From DATLFA01 sp035525225 (GTDB lineage Bacteria > Actinomycetota > Acidimicrobiia > Acidimicrobiales > WLNW01), in assembly GCA_035525225.1 (NCBI GenBank), contig DATLFA010000010.1, forward strand, positions 62,001 to 126,000: a DNA stretch of 64,000 nt, read 5' to 3'. Numbering within the stretch: the first letter of the stretch is position 1; every line of letters starts with the position of its first letter. Shown here one piece after another: positions 52,122 through 60,293 of this stretch. The translations under genes were made by a program, and so were the position numbers. The notes below the pieces were generated by a model. The model searched no databases. It was not told the DNA's origin and saw nothing but the letters and a program-made list of their open reading frames with translations.

Positions 52122-52198
52122 TGGCATTCCCCGCGCGGGTGGACGCCATTACGATGGGCGCTCCCGTCCCTTCCCCGTCCGGAGGTGTTCGCGCGCCT

Positions 52199-53815
52199 AT
52201 GCCCGTCCAGAAGTCCAATCGTCCGCGTCCGCGCTCGGGCCCGCATTCGCGCTCCGCCGGCGGCCGCCCGGGCCCCGGGATCCCGCAGTTTCGGGTGCGG
52301 TTCCCCGGTCGTGTGCTCGTGCTCGGTTGTGGATCGGTGTCGCAGTGCCTGCAGCCGCTGTTGTTGCGTCACCTCGACATGGACTTTCGCAAACTGACGG
52401 TGATGGATTTCGAAGACCTGCGTTCGAAGATCCCCGACACGCTCGCTGCCGGTGCGCGCTACGAGTTAGCGCGCATCACGCCCGAGAACATCGGCGAACT
52501 GCTGTCCGAGCACCTGGGCCCGGGCGACTTACTGATCGACCTCGCGTGGAACATCGACGCCGGCACGATCCTGCAATGGTGCCACGACAACGGGGTGCTC
52601 TACGCCAACACCTCGGTCGAAGAATGGGACCCGTACGGCAGCGCCGATACGACGCCCCCGACCGAACGTACCCTCTACTTCCGTCATCGTCTCTTGCGGA
52701 AACAGATCGCCGAGTGGTCGCACCCCGGGCCGTCCGCGGTGGTCGACCACGGCGCGAATCCGGGCCTCGTGTCGCACTGGACAAAGGTCGCACTCGACGA
52801 CATCGCCGACGCGATGCTCGCGGGCGGGCCCGAGCGGCCCTTAGAGCGGGGAACAGGCACCACGATGCGGCGCCTCAAGCTGAGCGCGACGCGACGCCGC
52901 GCCATCGAGCGCGCTCGCGCGGCGGGCGACTACGCGCGGATCGCGATGCACACTGGTGTCAAGGTCATCCACATCAGCGAGCGCGACACACAAGTCACCG
53001 ATCGTCCCAAAGAAGTCGACGAGTTCGTCAACACATGGTCGATCGAGGGGTTCTACGAAGAGGGCATCGCTCCGTCCGAGCTCGGTTGGGGCACTCATGA
53101 GCGCCGGTTGCCGGGTGCATCGCACACCTACGACTACGGTCCCTGCAGCCAGATCTGTCTCTCGCAAATGGGTATGGACACGTTTGTCTATTCGTGGGTG
53201 CCACTCGGCGGGCAGATCATCGGCATGGTCATCCGCCACGGCGAGGCGTTGTCGATCACCGAGCATCTCACCGTGTCCGACAGCGAACGGCCGATCTACC
53301 GTCCGACGGTTCACTACGCGTATCTGCCCACCGACGCGGCGATGGATTCGCTGAACGAACTTCGCATGCGGGGGCTGCAGCTGCAACCGCGGTTGCGCAT
53401 CATGCAAGACGAGATCGTCCATGGCCGCGATGAGCTCGGGGTGTTGCTCATGGGCCACGATCTCAACGCGTGGTGGGTTGGTTCGCAACTCGACATCGAC
53501 GAGACACGAACGTTGGTGCCCGGGCAAAACGCCACCACATTGCAGGTTGCCGCATCGGTGCTCGGCGCGGTGTTCTGGATGATCAATCATCCCGATCAGG
53601 GCTTCAACGTTCCCGACGATCTCCCGCACGACGAAGTCCTCGCCGTCGCCAACCCGTACCTCGGGCCGTGCCCATCGGTGCAGAGCGACTGGACACCGCT
53701 CGCCAATCGCCGCCATCTGTTCGCGGCGTGGGGAGGCAAGGCGATGCCGGCCGCCGAGGATCTCTGGCAATTCGAGTCGTTCCTCGCATTTCCTTTGCAG
53801 GTCACCAACAAGTGA
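52199..53815 (+). CDS. hss: Homospermidine synthase
   Basis: A 538-residue enzyme (family about 480) of the bacterial homospermidine synthase type, joining two putrescine units or putrescine with spermidine using NAD. Motifs: VLVLGCGSVSQCLQPLLLRH (Rossmann), VDHGANPGLVSHWTK, KVIHISERDTQVTDRPK, EFVNTWSIEGFYEEG, and ELGVLLMGHDLNAWWVGS. The first 40 residues are basic and disordered. A repeat element (52827-52853) is read as residues 210-219 and enlarges a variable loop by about 15 residues. ATG 52199 is tentative; ATG 52154 is in frame. Overlaps the next gene by four bases (GTGA). Confidence 0.9.
   Translation: MPVQKSNRPRPRSGPHSRSAGGRPGPGIPQFRVRFPGRVLVLGCGSVSQCLQPLLLRHLDMDFRKLTVMDFEDLRSKIPDTLAAGARYELARITPENIGELLSEHLGPGDLLIDLAWNIDAGTILQWCHDNGVLYANTSVEEWDPYGSADTTPPTERTLYFRHRLLRKQIAEWSHPGPSAVVDHGANPGLVSHWTKVALDDIADAMLAGGPERPLERGTGTTMRRLKLSATRRRAIERARAAGDYARIAMHTGVKVIHISERDTQVTDRPKEVDEFVNTWSIEGFYEEGIAPSELGWGTHERRLPGASHTYDYGPCSQICLSQMGMDTFVYSWVPLGGQIIGMVIRHGEALSITEHLTVSDSERPIYRPTVHYAYLPTDAAMDSLNELRMRGLQLQPRLRIMQDEIVHGRDELGVLLMGHDLNAWWVGSQLDIDETRTLVPGQNATTLQVAASVLGAVFWMINHPDQGFNVPDDLPHDEVLAVANPYLGPCPSVQSDWTPLANRRHLFAAWGGKAMPAAEDLWQFESFLAFPLQVTNK
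52827..52853 (+). repeat. Dispersed GGCCCGAGCGGCC element, copy 10 (inside hss)
   Basis: GGCCCGAGCGGCC, spacer CTTA, then GAGCGGGGAA, in frame within the homospermidine synthase gene; near-consensus. Confidence 0.7.
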
Positions 53816-54198
53816 ACGTCAGCAAGGGCGCGATCGTCGTCGCGCTCGTTCTGGTGATCGCGGTGGTGATCGCGGCGTTGATCACGCGCGGCGACTCGGT
53901 CAGCGATCCCGCATCCGCGGGTTCCTGCGAAGAGTTGGTGAGCCGCTCGGCCAAGGTGGTGCGAGACATCGTCGAGGACCTCGGCACAAAGACGCGGGAG
54001 GACCTCGAAGAGGACGATCCCGACAATCCGTTCCGCAGGCTCGACGAGCCGTTCGAGAGCTTCCAACGGCGCGCCGAGGAGTTGCAATGCGATCAGAGTG
54101 AGTTGCGCCGTCTCGCGTGCGAATCGTACGAAGGGCTCGATGCCCAAGGGCCCGTGGCTCGGGAATTCCTCGCGGAGTTCGTGCAGAATTGCCGCTGA
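53812..54198 (+). CDS. Single-pass membrane-anchored protein, function unknown
   Basis: A 128-residue protein: an N-terminal helix (AIVVALVLVIAVVIAALI) just after a lysine, then an extracytoplasmic domain rich in Glu, Asp and Arg with four cysteines (SCEELVSRS, LQCDQSELRR, RLACESYEG, QNCR), which may form two disulfides. The charged helical stretch EDLEEDDPDNPFRRLDEP could be a coiled coil. GTG 53812 overlaps the hss stop; co-expression is likely. Not recognised. Confidence 0.68.
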   Translation: MNVSKGAIVVALVLVIAVVIAALITRGDSVSDPASAGSCEELVSRSAKVVRDIVEDLGTKTREDLEEDDPDNPFRRLDEPFESFQRRAEELQCDQSELRRLACESYEGLDAQGPVAREFLAEFVQNCR

Positions 54199-54217
54199 GC
54201 CGGAAAGGGCCCGATAC

Positions 54218-55750
54218 ATGAATGACTCCGGCGACGAATTGCCGACCAACGATCTGCCGAACGCGTGGGGTCCCCGCCTGGCCGACCTGGCCGCCCGCAA
54301 GCAGCGGTCACGGGCGATGGGCGGCCCCGAGAAGATCGACAAGCACCACGGCCGCGGCAGCCTCACTGCGCGCGAGCGCATCGGCCTGCTCGTCGATCCC
54401 GGCAGCTTTCGCGAGATCGGCCCGCTGGTGGGGGGCGAGATCCCGAGCGACGCGTTCGTCTGTGGATGGGGTCGCATCGACGGCCGCCCCATGGTCGTCG
54501 GCTGCGAGGACTTCACCGTGCTCGGGGGCTCGATCGGCAGCGGATCGACGGCCAAGCGCTACCGCATCGGCGAGATCGCGCTGCAGGAGCGGTGCCCCCA
54601 CATCTTGATCCTCGACGGTGCCGGCCATCGACCGGCGATGCCGGGTGAGTCGCACATGCGGGCCCCGACCGACCTCATCATCCAGGCACATCTGTCGGGC
54701 CACGTCCCCTTTATCACGGCCGTGCTCGGCGCGTCGGCCGGTCACAGCGCCATGGCCGTGCCGGTCGCGGACTGGACCGTGATGGCCGCCAACAGCGCGG
54801 TGTTCACGGCAGGTCCGCCGTTGGTGAAGGAGGCGCTCGGTGAAGTGATCGACAAGCATTCACTCGGCGGCGCACAGGTCGCGGTCACCGCGGGCACGGT
54901 GCACAACGTCACCGCTGACGACGCGGCAGCCCTCCAGTTGATCCGTGCGTACCTCAGCTATTTCCCGTCGTCGGCGTGGGGCTACGCGCCGGTGCGCGTC
55001 GACGGGCCCGACCGTGGTCCGCGACTCGTGCCCGAGTTGCTCGAATTGGTTCCGGTCGACGGGCGCCGCCTCTACGACATGCGCGAGGTCGTGTCGGTGA
55101 TCGTCGACAACGGCGAGTTCTTCCAAGTGCAGCCGGACTTCGGCCGCACGATGGTCTGCGCACTGGCACATCTCGGCGGGCACCCGGTGGGCATCATCGC
55201 CAATCAGCCTGCGGAGAAGGGCGGAGCGATCGATGCCGACGGCGCGATGAAGGGTGCGCGTTTCATCGAGGTCTGCGACTCGTTCCATGTGCCGCTGATC
55301 TTCCTCGGCGACAACCCAGGTGTGATGGCGGGCAGCGAGGCCGAACGGGAGTCGATCTTGCGCTACGGCGGCCGCATGTTCGCGGCGCAGATGCGCACCA
55401 CCACGATCAAGTTCCACGTGACTTTCCGCAAGGCCTACGGGTTCGGCGGCTGCATCATGGGTTTTCTCGGCTTCACCGGCAACAGTCGCAGCTATGCGTT
55501 CCCCGGGGCGACGATGGGCGCGATGCCGGCCCGCGGGTCATCGAAGGCGACGCACGCCAGTGACGACACGACGTCACTGCTGGCGCAGGCCGAACTCGAG
55601 TCGAGTTACAAGTCCGCGCAAGGACTCACCTTCGACGACCTGATCGATCCGCGCGAATTGCGCAACCTCCTGCTCGAAGGAGTGCAGGTCGCGACCGTTG
55701 GCCGCTCAACCAACCCGCAACCCGTGGCGCGTGTCGGCATCTTGCCGTGA
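54218..55750 (+). CDS. Acyl-CoA carboxylase carboxyltransferase (beta) subunit
   Basis: A 510-residue carboxyltransferase that moves CO2 from biotin to an acyl-CoA (propionyl-, methylcrotonyl- or geranyl-CoA class). It has two crotonase-fold halves: GSLTARERIGLLVDPGSFRE and GSIGSGSTAKRYRIGEIALQ in the first; VVSVIVDNGEFFQVQPDFG, IANQPAEKGGAIDADGAMKG and RKAYGFGGCIMGFLG in the second. The form with FVCGWGRIDGRPMVVGCEDF is a typical acyl-CoA carboxylase. No biotin carboxylase or carrier gene is in the window. Its last 45 bp overlap the convergent glycosyltransferase gene. Confidence 0.9.
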   Translation: MNDSGDELPTNDLPNAWGPRLADLAARKQRSRAMGGPEKIDKHHGRGSLTARERIGLLVDPGSFREIGPLVGGEIPSDAFVCGWGRIDGRPMVVGCEDFTVLGGSIGSGSTAKRYRIGEIALQERCPHILILDGAGHRPAMPGESHMRAPTDLIIQAHLSGHVPFITAVLGASAGHSAMAVPVADWTVMAANSAVFTAGPPLVKEALGEVIDKHSLGGAQVAVTAGTVHNVTADDAAALQLIRAYLSYFPSSAWGYAPVRVDGPDRGPRLVPELLELVPVDGRRLYDMREVVSVIVDNGEFFQVQPDFGRTMVCALAHLGGHPVGIIANQPAEKGGAIDADGAMKGARFIEVCDSFHVPLIFLGDNPGVMAGSEAERESILRYGGRMFAAQMRTTTIKFHVTFRKAYGFGGCIMGFLGFTGNSRSYAFPGATMGAMPARGSSKATHASDDTTSLLAQAELESSYKSAQGLTFDDLIDPRELRNLLLEGVQVATVGRSTNPQPVARVGILP

Positions 55751-56527
55751 GCTGCCTTGCCCTGAACTGCGCCTGGTCTTGCGCACCAAACGGCTCACGC
55801 GTGCCACGTCGATGAGCGTCGTCAGATATGCGGTGGGCCCGACCCGGCTGTCCTCTTCATGGTGCCAGTGCACGGGCACTTCCAGGATCTGAAAGCCGAG
55901 CGTGCGGGCGATCGCGAGGACTTCGATGTCGAAGCCCCAGCCGTTGATGCGACAGCGCGAGAAAATCGCATCGGCAGCCTCGGCGGTGAAGAGCTTGAAG
56001 CCGCGCTGCGTGTCGTGGATGCCGGGTAACACCGTGCGCTGTACGAGCGCACTGCCCATTCGTCCGAGCACGGCGCGAGCCCGCGGCTGTGGGCCCTCCA
56101 CGTGGCTACCCGGTGTCGAGATCGAGGCGATGACCACATCGGGCAGGGTGGGGTGAAGCGCCGCGCACTCGTTCAGCCGCTCGAACTCGCTGATATCGGT
56201 CGAATTGTCGGCATCCATGAACAGACGCACTCTGCCTCGGGCGATCATCATGCCGAGACGCACGGCGCGTCCTTTACCTCCGTTTCGTTCGCAGCGCAGC
56301 AGCCGCAGGCTCACGAAGTCGCACTGACGCGCTTCGACGATGGCGCCGGTGTCGTCGGTGGATCCGTCATCGACGACGATGACTTCGCAGTGCACCGAGC
56401 GCACGGCCAGGAACGAGGCGATCGAATCGAGGGTGCGTCCGATGCGCGCTTGTTCGTTGTAGGCGGGAATGACGATCGACAGTTCAGGTGTCGCGAACTC
56501 GAGCAGCTGGTAGGTCTTCGAGGTCAT
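55706..56527 (-). CDS. Glycosyltransferase family 2, dolichyl-phosphate-glucosyltransferase-like
   Basis: A 273-residue GT-A enzyme: ELSIVIPAYNEQARIGRTLD, CEVIVVDDGSTDDTGAIVEA, NGGKGRAVRLGMMIARG and the DxD motif in LFMDADNSTD, then IHDTQRGFKLFTAEAADAIF. This resembles enzymes that load sugar onto a polyprenyl phosphate at the membrane, here without a transmembrane segment. The ATG at 56525-56527 overlaps the stop of the GT87 gene (ATGA), so the two work together: a lipid-linked sugar donor and a membrane transferase using it. The 3' end overlaps the convergent carboxyltransferase gene. Confidence 0.88.
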   Translation of the reverse strand: MTSKTYQLLEFATPELSIVIPAYNEQARIGRTLDSIASFLAVRSVHCEVIVVDDGSTDDTGAIVEARQCDFVSLRLLRCERNGGKGRAVRLGMMIARGRVRLFMDADNSTDISEFERLNECAALHPTLPDVVIASISTPGSHVEGPQPRARAVLGRMGSALVQRTVLPGIHDTQRGFKLFTAEAADAIFSRCRINGWGFDIEVLAIARTLGFQILEVPVHWHHEEDSRVGPTAYLTTLIDVARVSRLVRKTRRSSGQGSSRQDADTRHGLRVG

Positions 56528-57780
56528 GGTCGTAGACCCGTCGGTAGTGGTTCGTAGCGGCGGGCGTTGACGAGCGCGATGACGAACACTGCGATCGTCA
56601 CCGCGAACAATGGTGTGAGCCCGACGGCGTGTTTGGTGAGATCGAGGACGCCGGCGCACCACAACACGGCTGCGGCCTGGCGCACGTGCACATGACGGGC
56701 CGCCAACATCGCTGCGAGCGCTAGCACCAACAACCCGGCGTCGTAGAACATCGCGTGCGGCGAGATCAACACGATCGCCGGCAGGGCAACGATCATCGGC
56801 GCGCAGAGGCTTCGCCGGCCGTGGCTGCGCCACAATGCGATCAGAGCGACGACGGTGGCCAAGGCCAGCGTCCCTCCTAATGCGCGTCCGAAGTTGTCGC
56901 CGACGCCGAATACCGTGTCGGCGACGCCGAGAAACGAGACCGCATTGCGGCGGTTGACGTGGGCGTCGAGATCGCTGAAGATGCGGACCGATTCGAACCA
57001 TTCTCCGAGCCAGTCGAAGCCCAACAGCGCGGCACCGATACCCCAGCAGGCGACCGCGGTGAGTGCGGCACTGACGCCGAGCCGCCAACGTCGAGCGAGC
57101 AAGTGCAAACCGATGATCGGCAGCGCGAACTGGGGTTTGAACAACAACAGCCCGAGCAGTACTCCGCCGAGAACGTCGCGTCGTCCTTCGACGGCGCGCC
57201 ACGATCCCGCGAGCAAAAGCAATGTGAGCGCCGTGTTCTGGCCGCCGGTGATGGCGCGATACATCGGATAGAACGAGACGGCGCCGATCACCGCCAGCTC
57301 GAAGTGGCGATCGACGAGCGGCAGCATGGGGCGCACGAGATACAGCGCGGCCACTGTCGCGCCGAGCATCAGCAAGGTGTGCAACGCGTACGACACGCGG
57401 TACGGCAGATGCGACAACGGCAGATACGCGAGTGCGGTGTGTGGTGGGTATGCGAAGTACAACAGGCCATCGTCCGCGTCGCCCGGGAACAAGCCTTGTT
57501 GCGCTTCGGCCTGGCGAGCCGGGTCGTACATCGATGAGCGCTCGTCGCTCGTGATCAGCCGTCCGGCGGCGAAGAAGGCGGGATAGTCGCCGCCGAGTCG
57601 GCCCGAAGCGGTATCGGCCCCCGACCCCGACACCACTGCGATGACGAAGGCGAGGGCCAGCGCCACGGCGACGGCGCGGGCGACCCTGGTCAGCCACGGC
57701 GCCCCGAGTGGATCGGCGGCGAGACCGAGCGCGACGGCGGCGCCACCGGGGACGGATGACTTCGATGCCGCGAACGCCAC
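56524..57780 (-). CDS. GT87/DUF2029-type polyprenyl-phosphate-sugar glycosyltransferase
   Basis: A 418-residue integral membrane protein with about ten to twelve hydrophobic helices, an N-terminal loop GGDYPAFFAAGRLITSDERS and YPPHTALAYLPLSHLPY typical of the DUF2029 (GT87) family, plus GGQNTALTLLLLAGSW and LLFKPQFALPIIG. Family members use decaprenyl-phospho-mannose or -arabinose to extend lipoglycans. GTG 57780 is the start. Coupled (ATGA) to a GT2 gene that could make its donor. Its substrate here is inferred only. Confidence 0.83.
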   Translation of the reverse strand: MAFAASKSSVPGGAAVALGLAADPLGAPWLTRVARAVAVALALAFVIAVVSGSGADTASGRLGGDYPAFFAAGRLITSDERSSMYDPARQAEAQQGLFPGDADDGLLYFAYPPHTALAYLPLSHLPYRVSYALHTLLMLGATVAALYLVRPMLPLVDRHFELAVIGAVSFYPMYRAITGGQNTALTLLLLAGSWRAVEGRRDVLGGVLLGLLLFKPQFALPIIGLHLLARRWRLGVSAALTAVACWGIGAALLGFDWLGEWFESVRIFSDLDAHVNRRNAVSFLGVADTVFGVGDNFGRALGGTLALATVVALIALWRSHGRRSLCAPMIVALPAIVLISPHAMFYDAGLLVLALAAMLAARHVHVRQAAAVLWCAGVLDLTKHAVGLTPLFAVTIAVFVIALVNARRYEPLPTGLRP

Positions 57781-57821
57781 ATGGTCTCATCGGCCCATTA
57801 CCGTCCGCCTTGAGGACAGGG

Positions 57822-58955
57822 CTATGGCAAGGCGGCGACCACGTGGTCGATGCAGTGGGTCAGTGCGAGCACGTCGTCGGGATCGATGGCGGGGAACAGC
57901 GCCACCCGCAGTTGGTTGCGGCCCAACTTGCGGTAGGACTCGGTGTCGACCACGCCGTTGCTGCGCAAGACCTTGGCGACGGTGTCGGCGCTGACCGACG
58001 GGTGGAGGTCGATCGTTGCCACCACCCGCGAGCGATCGGCGACAGCCGCGACGAAAGGGGTCGCGTAGTCGCTGGCGTCGGCCCACGAGTAGACATGTTC
58101 GGCAGAGCGATCGCAGCGCGCCGCCGACCAGGCGAGGCCACCGTTGCTGTTGATCCAGTCGATCTGGTGCACGGTCAGGAAGAGCGTGGCCAGAGCCGGG
58201 GTGTTGAGCGTTTGGTCCTTGCGTGAGTTCTGGAGCGCTTGTTCGAGATCGAGGATCGCCGGTATCCAGCGACCCGATTGAGCGAGGCGCTCGATGCGTT
58301 CGACGGCTGCGGGCGATACCGCGGCGATCCACAGCCCGCCGTCGCTACCAAAGCACTTTTGTGGTGCGAAGTAGTAGACGTCGACGTTGTGCGGATGAAA
58401 GCGCAGCCCCGCGGCTGCTGATGTCGCATCGACGACGACGAGGGACTTGCTCGCGGCGACGCCCGCGGGCCGCTCGAGCGCCATCATCACGCCCGTCGAG
58501 GTCTCGTTGTGCGTCAGCGCGTAGACGTCGACGTCGTCGGCGACCTCGAGGTCGGGGTGGGTGCCGGCAGGCGACGTGATGATCTGCGGCGCGTCGAGGA
58601 ATGGCGTGGCCCTGACCGCCGCGGCGAACTTGGACGAGAACTCGCCGAAGGACAGGTGCTGGCTCTTGCGTTCGATCAGAGAGAAACAGGCGGCGTCCCA
58701 GAACAGTGTCGAACCGCCGTTGCCGAGCATGATCTCGTAGCCGTCGGGCAGCGCGAACAGCTCGTGCAAGCCGTTGCGCAGCGCGGCGACGGTGAACTGG
58801 ACCGTCGGTTGGCGGTGCGACGTGCCGAGGTAGGTGGGGGCGGCGCCGAGCAGATCGACGATCGCCTCCTGACGCACCTTGGAGGGGCCGGAGCCGAAGC
58901 GCCCGTCTCGGGGGAGCAGGCCGGCAGGGATCGTGATCGCGGGCGTGGTGGTCAC
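57822..58955 (-). CDS. serC: Phosphoserine aminotransferase
   Basis: A 377-residue PLP enzyme, second step of serine biosynthesis: 3-phosphohydroxypyruvate plus glutamate gives phosphoserine. RDGRFGSGPSKVRQEAIVDL is the actinobacterial serC opening; the PLP Lys is in YYFAPQKCFGSDGGLW. Belongs to the short actinobacterial/archaeal branch. GTG 58955 gives MTTTPAITIPAGLLPRDG. serA lies 3.3 kb away on the opposite strand, separated by an aminotransferase and a peptidase gene, so the pathway genes are clustered but not in one operon. Also needed for vitamin B6 synthesis in some bacteria. Confidence 0.92.
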   Translation of the reverse strand: MTTTPAITIPAGLLPRDGRFGSGPSKVRQEAIVDLLGAAPTYLGTSHRQPTVQFTVAALRNGLHELFALPDGYEIMLGNGGSTLFWDAACFSLIERKSQHLSFGEFSSKFAAAVRATPFLDAPQIITSPAGTHPDLEVADDVDVYALTHNETSTGVMMALERPAGVAASKSLVVVDATSAAAGLRFHPHNVDVYYFAPQKCFGSDGGLWIAAVSPAAVERIERLAQSGRWIPAILDLEQALQNSRKDQTLNTPALATLFLTVHQIDWINSNGGLAWSAARCDRSAEHVYSWADASDYATPFVAAVADRSRVVATIDLHPSVSADTVAKVLRSNGVVDTESYRKLGRNQLRVALFPAIDPDDVLALTHCIDHVVAALP

Positions 58956-59077
58956 TGCACCACTATGGCCGGTCCCGGCGCCAGCGCTCGACGAATTGGG
59001 CGAGTTTTGGGAAATGCGTCAGCTGTCACCGCCAATAGCCGCAATTGCTTCGTGATCGGGCGGAGTCGCGTGCAAAC

Positions 59078-60286
59078 ATGCGCGCCATGTCCGAACGCAT
59101 CTCCCGCCGAATCGGCGCCATCACCGAGTCCGCCACACTCGCCGTCGACGCCAAGGCAAAGGCATTGCAGGCGGCCGGCGAGCCCGTGATCGGCTTCGGT
59201 GCCGGCGAGCCCGACTTCCCCACACCGGCGCACATCGTCGATGCCGCGGTGGCCGCCTGTCGCAACCCCAGGTACCACCGCTACACACCGGCTGCGGGGC
59301 TGCCCGAATTGCGCGAAGCGATCGCGGCCAAGACCACGCGCGACTCGGGCTACACGACCTCGGCCGCCAACATCTTGGTGACCAACGGGGGCAAGCAGGC
59401 CGTCTACAACACCTTCCAGGCGCTGCTCAACCCCGGCGACGAGGTGTTGCTCCCGGCCCCGTATTGGACGACTTACCCCGAACCGATCGCGCTCGCCGGC
59501 GCCACCTCCGTCGTGATCCCCACCGATGTCGCGTCGGGCTTCAAGGTGACGATCGACCAACTCGAGGCCGCGTACACGCCGCGCACCAAAGCGCTGCTGT
59601 TCGTTTCGCCGTCCAACCCCACCGGCGCGGTGTACTCACGCGAGCAGACCGTCGAGATCGGTCGCTGGGCCGCGTCCAAGGGCATTTGGGTCATCACCGA
59701 CGAGATCTACGAACATCTCGTCTACGACGGGCGCGAGTTCTCGTCGATGGCGACGCTCGTGCCCGAGTTGGGTGATCGCGTCGTGATCCTCAACGGCGTG
59801 GCCAAGACCTACGCCATGACCGGCTGGCGCGTCGGCTGGATGATCGGCCCCGCCGATCTCATCAAGGCGGCCACCAACCTGCAATCGCACAGCACCTCCA
59901 ACGTGTGCAACGTCGCGCAGGCCGCGGCCCTCGCCGCGGTGTTGGGTGATCTCACCGCCGTCGCAGAGATGCGCGCCGCGTTCGATCGCCGGCGGCGGCG
60001 AATGCACGCGCTGCTCTCGTCGATCGACGGCGTGATCTGCCTCGAGCCCGAAGGCGCGTTCTACGCGTTCCCGTCGTTCGAAGGCGTGCTCGGTCGCACA
60101 CTGGCCGGGCGCAAAGCGACGTCCACGAGTGAGCTGGCGACGATCCTGCTCGACGAGGTCAAGGTGGCGGTGATCCCCGGCGAGGCGTTCGGCTCGCCCG
60201 GCTACTTCCGTCTCTCGTTCGCGCTGGGCGACGATGATCTGGGCGAAGGCGTCACCCGTATCGCCGATTTCATCGGTGGGCGGTAA
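59078..60286 (+). CDS. Pyridoxal-phosphate aminotransferase, aspartate aminotransferase-like
   Basis: A 402-residue class I aminotransferase. VIGFGAGEPDFPTPAHIVDA, RYTPAAGLPELREAIA, SPSNPTGAVYSREQ and the PLP Lys in VAKTYAMTGWRVGWMIGP match aspartate or aromatic aminotransferases of the Ib type. The position beside serC and serA suggests amino-acid synthesis. ATG 59078 is chosen; ATG 59087 (MSERISRRIGAI) is equally plausible. Divergent from serC. Eight bases separate its stop from the next gene, so it shares a transcript with the S9 peptidase. Confidence 0.88.
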   Translation: MRAMSERISRRIGAITESATLAVDAKAKALQAAGEPVIGFGAGEPDFPTPAHIVDAAVAACRNPRYHRYTPAAGLPELREAIAAKTTRDSGYTTSAANILVTNGGKQAVYNTFQALLNPGDEVLLPAPYWTTYPEPIALAGATSVVIPTDVASGFKVTIDQLEAAYTPRTKALLFVSPSNPTGAVYSREQTVEIGRWAASKGIWVITDEIYEHLVYDGREFSSMATLVPELGDRVVILNGVAKTYAMTGWRVGWMIGPADLIKAATNLQSHSTSNVCNVAQAAALAAVLGDLTAVAEMRAAFDRRRRRMHALLSSIDGVICLEPEGAFYAFPSFEGVLGRTLAGRKATSTSELATILLDEVKVAVIPGEAFGSPGYFRLSFALGDDDLGEGVTRIADFIGGR

Positions 60287-60293
60287 CCATCGG

